The notes below the pieces were generated by a model, which was not told the origin of the DNA, made no database searches, and saw nothing but the letters and a program-made list of their open reading frames with translations. From NCBI RefSeq assembly GCF_003014615.1, contig NZ_PYGI01000022.1, positions 1 to 64,000 of the forward strand: a stretch of DNA of 64,000 nucleotides, in the 5' to 3' direction. The DNA is from Marinobacterium halophilum (lineage in GTDB: Bacteria; Pseudomonadota; Gammaproteobacteria; Pseudomonadales; Balneatricaceae). The first letter of the stretch is position 1. Every line of letters starts with the position of its first letter. Below are positions 9,576 to 19,734 of this stretch, in pieces. The position numbers were made by a program, and so were the translations under genes.

Positions 9576-9620
9576 CCTAAAACAACAAACAACAGATCAA
9601 GAATCTACATCCTGAAGGCA

Positions 9621-9857
9621 TCAGGCAGTCTGGACCGACTCCATGTGACGGGTCACATGGGCACCAATACGGTGACCGCTGACAGCAATCTCGCCTTTCC
9701 AACGCATCCAGGTCAGCAATTCGCCTACCTGTTTGAGCAGTCGGGCACAAGCACTGGGACCATGCTCCTCGGAGCATTCGGTATAGCCCATTGCGACCAG
9801 CTCCAAGTGGATACGACGATCCTCATGTGGAATTCCGGTGTAGTGCTTCTCGTTCAT
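9621..9857 (-). CDS. Conserved-looking small protein of unknown function
   Basis: This 78-residue soluble protein has no membrane segment and no recognised domain. It has a Cys-x8-Cys pair (TECSEEHGPSAC), several histidines and a helical pattern. I chose ATG 9857 because GGGGAG lies 7 bases upstream; a TTG five codons earlier has none. The perfect terminator downstream and a TATACT-like -10 near 9893-9898 on the same strand argue that it is a real single-gene unit. I do not recognise the family. Confidence 0.7.
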   Translation of the reverse strand: MNEKHYTGIPHEDRRIHLELVAMGYTECSEEHGPSACARLLKQVGELLTWMRWKGEIAVSGHRIGAHVTRHMESVQTA

Positions 9858-9956
9858 AACAACACTCCCCAATATGTGTGTTAGACCTTAGTAGTATATA
9901 GCAGTGCATGTAGAGACACAATAACCGACAGTCCACATGGGGCATTGAAATGGTGT

Positions 9957-11063
9957 CTACATCTCGTCGTAGGGCCTGCTGGGGATACCGATGCGCAGTG
10001 CTTCGTCGCCCAGCCCCTCGTTCACTTCATCAATCAGGTGGCCCACCTGTTCAACGACGTGTTCATCCTCTTCTTCGAAGTACGCCAGATTGAAGACGGC
10101 ATCACCTTCGTTCACCAGCGGCAAGGTAAGCTGACCGATGACGACCCCACTCTTGGGCGCTTCTATGGTGCCTTCATTCAGGCCAAGGGGAGCGCTGACA
10201 TAGGCCAGAATCTGACCTTTGGTAACACTATCTCCCAGTTGTACCTGGCTGCGTACAATGCCGTTTTCATTGGCGCGAACCCAGCTGGTAGAGCGAGCAA
10301 TCACCGGATTGATCAGCCCCTTCCTGCGGGTTTTACGGATCATGCCCAGCTCACGCATCACACCGAGAATACCGTTAACAGCCGCACCGATAGCAAGCGA
10401 ATCAAAGCGCAGGGCTTCACCGCCTTCATAGGTAATGGTCGGGATATCCAGTGACTCGGCAACGGCCCGCAGTGAACCGTCGCGCAGCTCGGCATCAATA
10501 ATGATGGGCGCGGCGAAGGCACGAACCATCTCATCCGTTGCCGGATTGGCGAGGTTGGCGCGGATCTGCGGCAGGTTGGAGCGGTGCAGGGCACCGGTAT
10601 GCAGGTCGATGATATGGGTGCAGTGCTTCACCACCTGGTTCAGGAACTGATAGGCCAGGCGGGATGCAATGGAACCGCGCTCGGAGCCGGGGAAGCAGCG
10701 GTTCAAATCACGTCGATCAGGCAGATAACGTGACTTGTGGACAAAACCGAACACGTTGACCACCGGCACGGCGATCAACACACCTTTCAAGCGTTCCGGT
10801 TTGATCTGGTTCAGCAACTGGCGGACAGCTTCCACGCCGTTCAGTTCATCGCCATGAATAGCAGCACTGACCAGCAGGACCGGGCCCGCATATTTGCCGT
10901 TTACAACTTCAATTGGCGTACCCAGCGGGGAGTGTGTATACAGCTGAGCAACTTCCAGATCGATGATAGTACGCTCGCCGGGCGGTACAGTGACCCCGGC
11001 CAGCGTGATTGGCTGGTTGAGCTTAGCCTTTGCCACGGGTGCGCGTCCTTTGCGGTTTGGCAT
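9957..11063 (-). CDS. Succinylglutamate desuccinylase/aspartoacylase family zinc hydrolase
   Basis: This roughly 368-residue protein has the M14-like zinc site of the AstE/aspartoacylase family: HGDELNG (His70, Glu73 from the chosen start) and a downstream IDLHTG histidine. The C-terminal part resembles a small beta-barrel lipoyl-like domain. It overlaps the 3' end of rimK by 41 bases, so the two are co-translated in one operon after rimB. Family members clustered with RimK are thought to act on N-acyl or glutamyl amino acid chains; the substrate here is inferred only. A GTG at 11038 is an alternative start. Confidence 0.85.
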   Translation of the reverse strand: MPNRKGRAPVAKAKLNQPITLAGVTVPPGERTIIDLEVAQLYTHSPLGTPIEVVNGKYAGPVLLVSAAIHGDELNGVEAVRQLLNQIKPERLKGVLIAVPVVNVFGFVHKSRYLPDRRDLNRCFPGSERGSIASRLAYQFLNQVVKHCTHIIDLHTGALHRSNLPQIRANLANPATDEMVRAFAAPIIIDAELRDGSLRAVAESLDIPTITYEGGEALRFDSLAIGAAVNGILGVMRELGMIRKTRRKGLINPVIARSTSWVRANENGIVRSQVQLGDSVTKGQILAYVSAPLGLNEGTIEAPKSGVVIGQLTLPLVNEGDAVFNLAYFEEEDEHVVEQVGHLIDEVNEGLGDEALRIGIPSRPYDEM

Positions 11064-11928
11064 TTTTCTCGATGTGCTCAATGATCATGCCGGCAATATC
11101 CTTGCCCGTCGCTTTCTCAATGCCCTCAAGGCCAGGAGAGGAGTTTACTTCCATCACCAGCGGCCCTCGTGACGAGCGCAGCAGGTCAACACCGGCAACG
11201 CCGAGTCCCATGGATTTGGCGGCATCGATTGCCGTTTTACGTTCTTCCGGCGTGATACGAATCAGTGATGCGTGGCCGCCGCGGTGCAGGTTGGAGCGGA
11301 ACTCGCCTTCAGCGCCCTGACGCTTCATGGCGGCGATAACACGGTCGCCAATGACAAAGCAGCGAATGTCAGCACCACCGGCTTCCTTGATATATTCCTG
11401 CACCATGATGTTGGCCTTGAGGCCCATGAAGGCCTCGATCACGCTCTCGGCGGCCTTGCGGGTTTCAGCCAGTACCACACCGATCCCCTGAGTGCCTTCC
11501 AGCAGCTTGATCACGACGGGAGCGCCGCCAACCATATCCAGCAAGTCTTTAACATCGTCCGGTTTGCTGGCGAAGCCGGTCACCGGCATGCCGATGCCTT
11601 TGCGGGACAGCAACTGCAACGAGCGCAGCTTGTCGCGGGAGCGGGTGATGGCAACGGACTCGTTCACCGGAAACACGCCCATCATCTCAAACTGGCGCAA
11701 CACGGCGCAGCCATAGAAGGTAACCGAGGCACCAATACGCGGGATGATGGCATCAAAATCCACCAGGTCTTCACCCTTGAAATGGATTGATGGCAGTTCG
11801 GAGTTGATATTCATATAGCAGCGCAGTGCATCGATCACTTTGACTTCGTGGCCGCGTTCTTTGCTGGCTTCAATGAGACGGCGTGTTGAGTAAAGTGAAG
11901 AGTTACGCGATAGGATGCCGATTTTCAT
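11023..11928 (-). CDS. rimK: RimK-type ATP-grasp glutamate ligase
   Basis: This 301-residue ATP-grasp ligase matches RimK (E. coli 300 residues), which adds glutamates to the C terminus of ribosomal protein S6 and can make poly-glutamate. The N-terminal domain [18 protein letters not shown], the ATP-grasp motifs [11 protein letters not shown] and [19 protein letters not shown], and the metal motif [14 protein letters not shown] are all present. ATG 11928 overlaps the rimB stop as ATGA, indicating translational coupling; an ATG four codons earlier lies inside rimB. Confidence 0.94.
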   Translation of the reverse strand: MKIGILSRNSSLYSTRRLIEASKERGHEVKVIDALRCYMNINSELPSIHFKGEDLVDFDAIIPRIGASVTFYGCAVLRQFEMMGVFPVNESVAITRSRDKLRSLQLLSRKGIGMPVTGFASKPDDVKDLLDMVGGAPVVIKLLEGTQGIGVVLAETRKAAESVIEAFMGLKANIMVQEYIKEAGGADIRCFVIGDRVIAAMKRQGAEGEFRSNLHRGGHASLIRITPEERKTAIDAAKSMGLGVAGVDLLRSSRGPLVMEVNSSPGLEGIEKATGKDIAGMIIEHIEKNAKPQRTRTRGKG

Positions 11929-12407
11929 AGTGCCTCGCATTCAACCGAAAGCTGATAAGAAAGAGAAGGGTTAACGACCAGTCGTCCGTTCATGGTGGTT
12001 CTACCCACCAACATGCGGAATTTCATGGTGTCGCGGTTAGTCAGCGTAAACTCTGCCGGCCAGCGCATATTGTTGAACTCGATCATGGTCTTGATGACAT
12101 AGCGCATCTCTGTGTGGCCGCCTGAATCCGTGACAGCACGGAAATCGGCCACTTCAGCTTCGCAGGTGATGACACGTTCAGTACTGCCCTGGTCCGGGTG
12201 AACCCGGAAGCGGACCCACTTTGCACCGTCGCGCTCAAAGGGTTCGACTTCGAATGCATGGATGCAGGAGGTACGGGCACCGGTATCCATTTTTGCCTTG
12301 ATATGGGAAATGCCCAGCTCGGGCAAAGAGATCCATTCCCGCCATCCGGCGATGCTTAAAGCGGGCTCTACAGCCGCTGCTGCGGCGTTATCATTCGTAC
12401 AGTCCAT
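11925..12407 (-). CDS. rimB: RimB-like retropepsin-fold protease
   Basis: This roughly 160-residue protein belongs to the family annotated as ATP-dependent zinc protease, but its key motif is [15 protein letters not shown], an aspartic-protease-like DTGA. In Pseudomonas a gene of this family (rimB) is linked to rimK and modulates ribosome modification. It is the first gene of the rimB-rimK-hydrolase operon and overlaps rimK by four bases. ATG 12407 has a GAGGT ribosome-binding site; an in-frame GTG at 12437 has none. Confidence 0.83.
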   Translation of the reverse strand: MDCTNDNAAAAAVEPALSIAGWREWISLPELGISHIKAKMDTGARTSCIHAFEVEPFERDGAKWVRFRVHPDQGSTERVITCEAEVADFRAVTDSGGHTEMRYVIKTMIEFNNMRWPAEFTLTNRDTMKFRMLVGRTTMNGRLVVNPSLSYQLSVECEAL

Positions 12408-12555
12408 GCAGACCTCAGGGGTTGTCAAAAGAGGCACTTTATATCTTTAATGCTGGCACATGTCTGCTGGAAATACACTTGATTTTCGCGGATGTTCAGG
12501 GGGGATATATATGTAGGGAGTAGAGGATACAGTTGAGCATCTATAGCGATCAGCT

Positions 12556-12597
12556 AAAAACTCCCCACCGAAAGCCAAGGCTTCCGTGCGGGGAGTC
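12556..12597 (-). terminator. Intrinsic terminator of the peroxiredoxin gene
   Basis: Read on the minus strand, a long stem starts with ACTCCCC, closes with GGGGAGT, contains an inner CGGAAGCC/GGCTTTCG helix with one G-U pair, and is followed by TTTTT. It begins about 26 bases after the peroxiredoxin stop. Confidence 0.88.
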
Positions 12598-12622
12598 GTG
12601 TTACGGCAGCGGCCAATTCGTT

Positions 12623-13273
12623 TTACGGCTGTTTGGTTGTCCGCAGGTAAGGCAGCTTGATATCAACAGCGCCAAATTTTGCTTTCGCTTCATCATCATT
12701 CAACGACAAAGCCACAATCACGTCTTCACCGGCCACCCAGTTTGCAGGCGTGGCGATCGGGGTCTGATAAGTCGCTTGTAGCGCATCCAGTGCACGAAGT
12801 ACTTCAGCAAAGTTACGACCTACAGACATCGGGTAGGTCATCGACAGCTGCAGCTTTTTGTCCGGGCTAAAAATAAAGACGACGCGCACGCTGGCAGAAT
12901 CGGCAGCGGTTCTGCCGTCTGGCAGGTAGGCATCGGCGGGCAGCATGTCGAGAGCTTTGGCAACGGCCAGATCATCGTCAGCAATGATCGGGAAAGTGGC
13001 CGGTGCGCCCGAAAACGTCTCGATATCTGCTTTCCATGCAACGTGTTCATCAACGCCATCAACAGACAGGCCGATAACTTTAGTACCGCGCTTTTCCCAC
13101 TCGGCTGCAAGTTGAGCAACCGCACCAAACTCGGTTGTACAAACGGGCGTGAAATCTTTCGGGTGGCTGAACAGAATCGTCCAGCTGTCGCCGATGAAGT
13201 CGTGTAGTTTGAAATCACCCAGATCGGTTTTCAAATCCAGGTTCGGTACGGTGTCATTGATGCGAAGTGCCAT
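12623..13273 (-). CDS. 1-Cys peroxiredoxin (Prx6/LsfA type)
   Basis: This 216-residue thiol peroxidase reduces H2O2 and organic peroxides. The peroxidatic site DFTPVCTTE gives Cys45; the AhpC/TSA domain covers about residues 5-150, and the long C-terminal dimerisation extension is typical of the Prx6 subgroup. LsfA of Pseudomonas is the closest named relative I can recall. GGAG lies 9 bases before the ATG. It is monocistronic with its own terminator and a candidate promoter. Confidence 0.94.
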   Translation of the reverse strand: MALRINDTVPNLDLKTDLGDFKLHDFIGDSWTILFSHPKDFTPVCTTEFGAVAQLAAEWEKRGTKVIGLSVDGVDEHVAWKADIETFSGAPATFPIIADDDLAVAKALDMLPADAYLPDGRTAADSASVRVVFIFSPDKKLQLSMTYPMSVGRNFAEVLRALDALQATYQTPIATPANWVAGEDVIVALSLNDDEAKAKFGAVDIKLPYLRTTKQP

Positions 13274-13341
13274 CTGTTAGATCTCCAATTGTCGTCCGTT
13301 TACACGCATTAGCGCCTGCATAGAGAACATAATCATCTAAG

Positions 13342-13371
13342 TTTATAACATTATGAAATTGAACATTCCAA
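13342..13371 (-). promoter_or_regulatory. Candidate promoter of the peroxiredoxin gene
   Basis: On the minus strand TTGGAA (13366-13371) and TATAAA (13342-13347) are separated by 18 bases, about 70 bases before the ATG, in an AT-rich stretch. No OxyR site could be recognised with confidence. Confidence 0.45.
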
Positions 13372-13859
13372 TGATGATGATAGTAAAGACTCATTACCTT
13401 GTCGTTGATGCCGATGTGGTTCTTTGACTGGAATATCAGTAAGGCAGCAGAAAATCTGCTTAGCGCACGAAGCGGACATTCGCAGGAATCAGCCGATCGA
13501 TCCATGCACCACTTGGCCTGTGGACAAGCGGGTCTGAGTTTGTGGTTACTGACAGTGTATTGAAGGTCATATGCCGTGAGAGCTTGTTTTTCCACTTAAC
13601 TTTGCTCAAATACGACTGGTAACAGACGGAAAAATCGTTCAGTATCAGGGATACTATAGACTGGCCGTTGCAAGATAATGCGCACGGCAAAGCAGCAAAA
13701 CTCGCATGCTCGTTTTCACCGGAAGAAAATGGCAGTGATATCTTGACCTATCCTTGCTTTTCAGGTGCTTACGACAGCTCCTCCAGCCTTCGGCTGAGAG
13801 CAAATATATGCATGCACAGTATTAAATGTTATAGCACATGGAAAAGTTCGGAGAGCTTA
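13372..13859. other. Gene-free transition into AT-rich island
   Basis: I see no convincing gene in these 488 bases. The frame of the downstream gene is open back to 13668 but without any ribosome-binding site and with atypical composition. A small CAGCC-TTC-GGCTG hairpin lies at 13786-13798. GTTATAG at 13828-13834, 32 bases before the next gene's start, is a possible left edge of an integron cassette, but no attC arm precedes it. Confidence 0.5.
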
Positions 13860-14390
13860 GTGAAAGACATTCCAGTTTTATCAGATAGTAAGGCAAGAAA
13901 GAAAAGTATCATTGATGACACACCTGCGCTTTTCAATATTGAGGAAAATTCATCAGCCATTGGGTCCGAGCCTTTAATTGAGTTGGAAGTAGCGAGTCAA
14001 GTATCAAAATGGTGCGGTTTAATTCAAAGCCTTGCCATTAAGCACAAAGTTGATCCAAATCTCGCAAAAGCGATCATGTATATGGAAACAACTCATGGTT
14101 GGTATGATAAATTTTATCCTTTTCGAAAAACAATTCTCCCAATGAATGTACACTATCAGTATTGGCGCGATTTAGGTGCTACTGAGGAAAACTTGAATTG
14201 CCCATTTAATAACATTGAGATTGGCGTCATTCTTTTAGCTCGCATTTCCGCCCGAATTAAAAACCCAACACCAAGAAAAGTGGCAACAGTATATAATTTT
14301 CTTGGGGCTGAAAAAGTAAATAAATACGGCGCGCGAGTAGGAAAATTAATGAAAGAAAAACCATGGGTTAAACAAGGTTGTGTGCGATGA
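13860..14390 (+). CDS. Lytic-transglycosylase-like protein, putative toxin
   Basis: This 176-residue protein has a lysozyme-like/SLT-type core: KHKVDPNLAKAIMYMETTHGW, where Glu76 sits where the catalytic Glu of lytic transglycosylases is expected, followed by an aromatic-rich region and a helical tail with ARISARI. There is no signal peptide. The start is GTG 13860 with GGAGAG just upstream. Its base composition is clearly AT-richer than the neighbours, indicating transfer. The next gene overlaps by four bases and encodes a two-helix membrane protein, so a murein-degrading effector with its immunity protein is my inference. A phage or housekeeping murein hydrolase is the alternative. Confidence 0.65.
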   Translation: MKDIPVLSDSKARKKSIIDDTPALFNIEENSSAIGSEPLIELEVASQVSKWCGLIQSLAIKHKVDPNLAKAIMYMETTHGWYDKFYPFRKTILPMNVHYQYWRDLGATEENLNCPFNNIEIGVILLARISARIKNPTPRKVATVYNFLGAEKVNKYGARVGKLMKEKPWVKQGCVR

Positions 14391-14629
14391 AAAAAGCATT
14401 AATATCATGCGTAATTTTCTCAGCACTAATTGCCACTTATATATTGTATGTTGGACTTCAGCACAATGCGATGGGAGAGTTCTGTCTTAATCCTGGTATC
14501 GCCAAATGCGAATTAGATTATGGATATACATTCGGAGTATGGGCCTCTTGGTTCTTAGTCCTTGTGCTTCCCAGTACTTTACTAGTAGTTTTAGTAAGAT
14601 TTCTACTGGATAGAGGGGGCCGGTCTTAA
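14387..14629 (+). CDS. Two-helix membrane protein, putative immunity protein
   Basis: This 80-residue protein has two membrane helices at about residues 5-24 and 50-74 and a roughly 25-residue polar loop with two cysteines (FCLNPGIAKC) predicted to face the periplasm. ATG 14387 overlaps the stop of the upstream gene as ATGA, so the two are translated together. Its stop codon lies within the first arm of the attC-like site, as is common in integron cassettes. No family recognised; the immunity role is inferred from size, topology and coupling. Confidence 0.65.
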   Translation: MKKALISCVIFSALIATYILYVGLQHNAMGEFCLNPGIAKCELDYGYTFGVWASWFLVLVLPSTLLVVLVRFLLDRGGRS

Positions 14630-14696
14630 CCAACGCATAAACTGGACCGTTTTTTTTGCTGATGCTTCATAAACCGGCCCGTTATGTAGGCGTTAA
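14626..14696 (+). other. attC-like integron recombination site
   Basis: This 71-base imperfect inverted repeat has the attC architecture. R'' TTAAC (14626-14630) pairs with R' GTTAA (14692-14696). Next come 5-base unpaired spacers CAACG (14631-14635) and TAGGC (14687-14691). L'' CATAAAC (14636-14642) pairs with L' GTTATG (14681-14686) leaving one extra A in L'', the extrahelical base typical of attC. A partly paired stem and T-rich loop fill the centre. The left TAACCAACG resembles the start of Vibrio repeats. No integrase gene is in the window. Confidence 0.7.
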
Positions 14697-14922
14697 TGTC
14701 CGCTATGGGCCAAAGAGTGACTTGCCGCGTTACCGTTCTCGACCGGGAATTGAAGCGCAGATGTAGCGTGGCCTGAAGGGTGAGCTGTCTCGCATCGTGA
14801 CATGCAACTCAATCCCCGATGTTGGATAGCCTTGCCTTTTGATGGATACCGTTGGATGTCACGGCGTACAGAAACCGCACAGGCGGTGGACATAATGTGG
14901 ACAAGGTGTGAAATTCAGGCAC
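14697..14922. other. Gene-free stretch after the attC-like site
   Basis: GC content returns to the window's norm. A minus-strand open frame of 66 codons here has no start signal and an unnatural composition. The segment starting GTCCGCTATGGGCC looks like a dispersed non-coding remnant, but I cannot identify it. Confidence 0.4.
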
Positions 14923-14952
14923 AAAAAAAGCGGCTACCTTTCGGTTCCGCTT
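14923..14952 (-). terminator. Terminator of tRNA-Leu
   Basis: On the minus strand, AAGCGG pairs with CCGCTT around an inner ACC/GGT helix with a GAAA loop, followed by seven T. A second hairpin, AAGCCT/AGGCTT at 14959-14979, lies between it and the tRNA. Confidence 0.85.
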
Positions 14953-15009
14953 AATCTTAAGCCTCTGATTTACAGGCTTTTTCTGTACTTATTCAGTGGC
15001 TTGAATAAG

Positions 15010-15096
15010 TGGTACCAGCGGCCGGACTCGAACCGGCACACCCGTTAAGGCGGGGGATTTTGAATCCCCTGTGTCTACCAATTTCACCACGCTGGC
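15010..15096 (-). tRNA. tRNA-Leu (CAA)
   Basis: This 87-base cloverleaf has a long variable arm and encoded CCA. The anticodon stem GGGGA/TCCCC encloses loop TTCAAAA, giving anticodon CAA. The T arm contains GGTTCGAGTCC. Its own promoter and terminator flank it. Confidence 0.97.
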
Positions 15097-15146
15097 ACTT
15101 CATTTGGCAGGATCTGCGAGTGCATTCCCTGCTGAAGTTGGCGCAT

Positions 15147-15174
15147 ATTATATGCGACTTGTAGCTGGCGTCAA
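15147..15174 (-). promoter_or_regulatory. Promoter of tRNA-Leu
   Basis: On the minus strand, TTGACG (15169-15174) and TATAAT (15147-15152) are 16 bases apart, about 50 bases upstream of the mature tRNA. Confidence 0.85.
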
Positions 15175-15242
15175 TCAAGACTGAAAAAAACCTTCATTTC
15201 GGGTAAACTTCACGCTTTCCCAAACCGGTTTGATAGAGTCCC

Positions 15243-17428
<2,186 letters not shown>

Positions 17429-17466
17429 AAACGAACACCTTTACTGTAATCGGGAGTACAACCTGA

Positions 17467-17799
17467 ATGAGTTTTCTGATTTCTCCGGCACTGGCCGCTG
17501 ATGCACCTGCTGCTGGCCCTGATGCGGGCATGTTCAACATCATCTTCCTGGTCGGCTTCGGTCTGATTTTCTACTTCTTCATGTGGCGTCCCCAGGCCAA
17601 GCGCGCGAAAGAGCACAAGAACCTGATCGCCAACCTGGCCAAGGGTGATGAAGTGATCACCGCGGGTGGCATCATCGGCAAGGTGACCCGCCTGACCGAC
17701 GACTACATCGTGCTGGAAGTGTCTGAAGGCACCGAGCTCAAGTTCCAGAAGGCTCATGTAGCGGCCGAACTGCCCAAGGGCACGATCAAAGGTATCTGA
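17467..17799 (+). CDS. yajC: Sec translocon accessory subunit YajC
   Basis: This 110-residue inner-membrane protein has one N-terminal membrane helix (about residues 20-42, ending in FYFFMWRPQ) and a basic cytoplasmic domain with the KGDEVITAGGIIGKV signature. It associates with SecDF-YidC. GGGAG lies 10 bases before the ATG. A hairpin with T-rich tail separates it from secD, so the secDF:yajC ratio may be set by partial termination. Confidence 0.95.
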   Translation: MSFLISPALAADAPAAGPDAGMFNIIFLVGFGLIFYFFMWRPQAKRAKEHKNLIANLAKGDEVITAGGIIGKVTRLTDDYIVLEVSEGTELKFQKAHVAAELPKGTIKGI

Positions 17800-17818
17800 T
17801 CGCCCCGTCGAGTGACCC

Positions 17819-17850
17819 AGCGCCACTGTTCAGGTGGCGCTTTTGTTTTT
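17819..17850 (+). terminator. Terminator-like attenuator between yajC and secD
   Basis: An 8-bp perfect stem, AGCGCCAC and GTGGCGCT with a 7-base loop, is followed by TTTGTTTTT. It ends only 17 bases before the secD start, inside an otherwise continuous operon, so partial termination is more likely than a full stop. Confidence 0.75.
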
Positions 17851-17867
17851 GGTGAGGATGGAGCACG

Positions 17868-19724
17868 ATGCTCAACCGCTACCCCCTGTGGAAAAATCTG
17901 ATGATCCTGCTGGTGCTGGCTATTGCCGGTCTCTATGCAGTGCCTAACCTGTACCCCGATGACTTTGCCATTCAGGTATCCGGCAGCCGTAATACGGCCG
18001 CCATGGATACTGCCACCCTTGAGCGTCTCGAAGCGGCGCTGACGGCTTCCGGCGTCGAGGCGAAAGCGACCGAAATGCAACAGGATGGCGTCGGGCTCAT
18101 CCGTCTGGCCAGTTCCGATGCGCAGTTGGCCGCCAAAGAGGTGATCACGGAGCAACTGGGTAGCGGCTATGTGGTGGCGCTGAACCTGGCTCCGACCACG
18201 CCCGATTGGCTGAGCAGCCTGGGTGCGGGGCCGATGAAGCTGGGCCTTGACCTGCGCGGCGGTGTTCATTTCCTGTTGGAAGTGGATATGGCGCAGGCTG
18301 TAGGCCAGCGTCTCGATGTCTATGTCAGTGAGATCAAGAGCAAGCTGCGTGACGAAAAGCTGCGCTACCGTGCGGTTGATCACCTGGATGACGGCCGTTT
18401 GGCGATCCGTTTCGTCGATGCCGAGACCCGCGATACGGCGTCCAGCCTGCTGTTGCGGACCTACCAGGAGTTTCTGGTCGACAGTCAGGATATAGACGGC
18501 GAGGCCTGGTTGTATGTCAATCTGACCGAGCAGACGATCCGCGAGATCGAAGACTATGCGATCAAGCAGAACCTGACCACGTTGCGTAACCGTGTCAACG
18601 AACTGGGTGTGGCTGAACCGCTGGTACAGCGTCAGGGCCGTAACCGGATCGTGGTGCAGTTGCCGGGTGTGCAGGATGCTGCTGCAGCCAAGCGCATCAT
18701 CGGCAAGACCGCCAATCTGGAATTCCGCCTTGAAGCGGCACCGGATGCCAGTCGTGCCCTCACCGAAACCTATGATTTCCGTAACCAGCCGGGCCGTACC
18801 GCCGTGCTGGAGAAAGACGTGATCATCACCGGTGCCAGCGTATCCAACGCGCAGGCCGCCTTTGATGAAAACGGCATGCCGCAGGTATCCATCACCCTTG
18901 ATGCCAAGGGCGGCCAGTTGATGAACCGGGTCACCCGTAACGCGATTCAGCGTCGCATGGCGGTGCTGTTCGTTGAATACAAGCAGCGTACTCTGGTGCA
19001 GACCATTGATGGCGAACGGGTCGAAAAACGCATCCCGTACACCGAGAAGGGCATCATCTCGCTGGCAACGATCCAGAGCACGCTGGGCAACTCCTTCCGT
19101 ATTACCGGTCTGGACAGCGCTCAGGAATCGTCCGAGCTGGCGCTGCTGTTGCGCGCCGGTGCGCTGGCTGCACCGATCTACTTCGTTGAAGAACGTACGG
19201 TCGGACCGAGCCTGGGGGCAGAAAACATCGAGCTGGGCACGCTGTCGGTACAGATCGGCTTTGCTTTGGTGCTGCTGTTCATGTTCATCTACTACAAGGT
19301 GTTTGGTCTATTGGCCAACATTGCGTTGACGCTGAACCTGGTGTTGCTGGTGGCGGTGATGTCGCTATTGTCGGCCACGCTCACGCTGCCGGGTATCGCT
19401 GGTATCGTGTTGACGGTCGGCATGGCGGTGGATGCCAACGTGCTGATATTCGAGCGGATCAAGGAAGAGCTGCGTAATGGCCTGCCGGTACAGTCGGCGA
19501 TCCATTCCGGTTTTGCGCGTGCCTTTACCACCATTCTGGATGCGAACATCACCACGTTGATTGCCGCCGTGATCCTGTTTGCGATGGGCACGGGGCCGGT
19601 CAAGGGCTTCGCCGTGACCCTGTCGGTTGGTATCCTGACCTCCATGTTCACTGCGCTGCTGGTTACCCGAGCACTGGTTAATCTGGTGTACGGTGGCCGC
19701 ACGCTGAAAAAAGTGATGATCTGA
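17868..19724 (+). CDS. secD: Protein translocase subunit SecD
   Basis: This 618-residue RND-type protein drives the late, proton-motive-force-dependent stage of protein export. It has an N-terminal membrane helix (LMILLVLAIAGLYAVPN), a large periplasmic region with the LGLDLRGGVHFLLEVD motif, and a C-terminal block of five helices beginning about residue 450 with IGFALVLLFMFIYYKVFG and AVDANVLIFERIKEEL. Full length. GGATGGAG lies just upstream of the ATG. It is followed by secF after 10 bases. Confidence 0.97.
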   Translation: MLNRYPLWKNLMILLVLAIAGLYAVPNLYPDDFAIQVSGSRNTAAMDTATLERLEAALTASGVEAKATEMQQDGVGLIRLASSDAQLAAKEVITEQLGSGYVVALNLAPTTPDWLSSLGAGPMKLGLDLRGGVHFLLEVDMAQAVGQRLDVYVSEIKSKLRDEKLRYRAVDHLDDGRLAIRFVDAETRDTASSLLLRTYQEFLVDSQDIDGEAWLYVNLTEQTIREIEDYAIKQNLTTLRNRVNELGVAEPLVQRQGRNRIVVQLPGVQDAAAAKRIIGKTANLEFRLEAAPDASRALTETYDFRNQPGRTAVLEKDVIITGASVSNAQAAFDENGMPQVSITLDAKGGQLMNRVTRNAIQRRMAVLFVEYKQRTLVQTIDGERVEKRIPYTEKGIISLATIQSTLGNSFRITGLDSAQESSELALLLRAGALAAPIYFVEERTVGPSLGAENIELGTLSVQIGFALVLLFMFIYYKVFGLLANIALTLNLVLLVAVMSLLSATLTLPGIAGIVLTVGMAVDANVLIFERIKEELRNGLPVQSAIHSGFARAFTTILDANITTLIAAVILFAMGTGPVKGFAVTLSVGILTSMFTALLVTRALVNLVYGGRTLKKVMI

Positions 19725-19734
19725 GGAGACCCCC

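Noticed and set aside
13271-13277. GTTAGAT as left boundary of the cassette
   Set aside because: It fits the core-site pattern but lies in the peroxiredoxin ribosome-binding region with no attC arm, far from the AT-rich genes.
13254-13595. 113-codon minus-strand frame upstream of the peroxiredoxin
   Set aside because: It overlaps the peroxiredoxin start and promoter, has mixed composition and no start signal.
14693-14893. 66-codon minus-strand frame next to the attC-like site
   Set aside because: Unnatural composition and no ribosome-binding site; likely chance.
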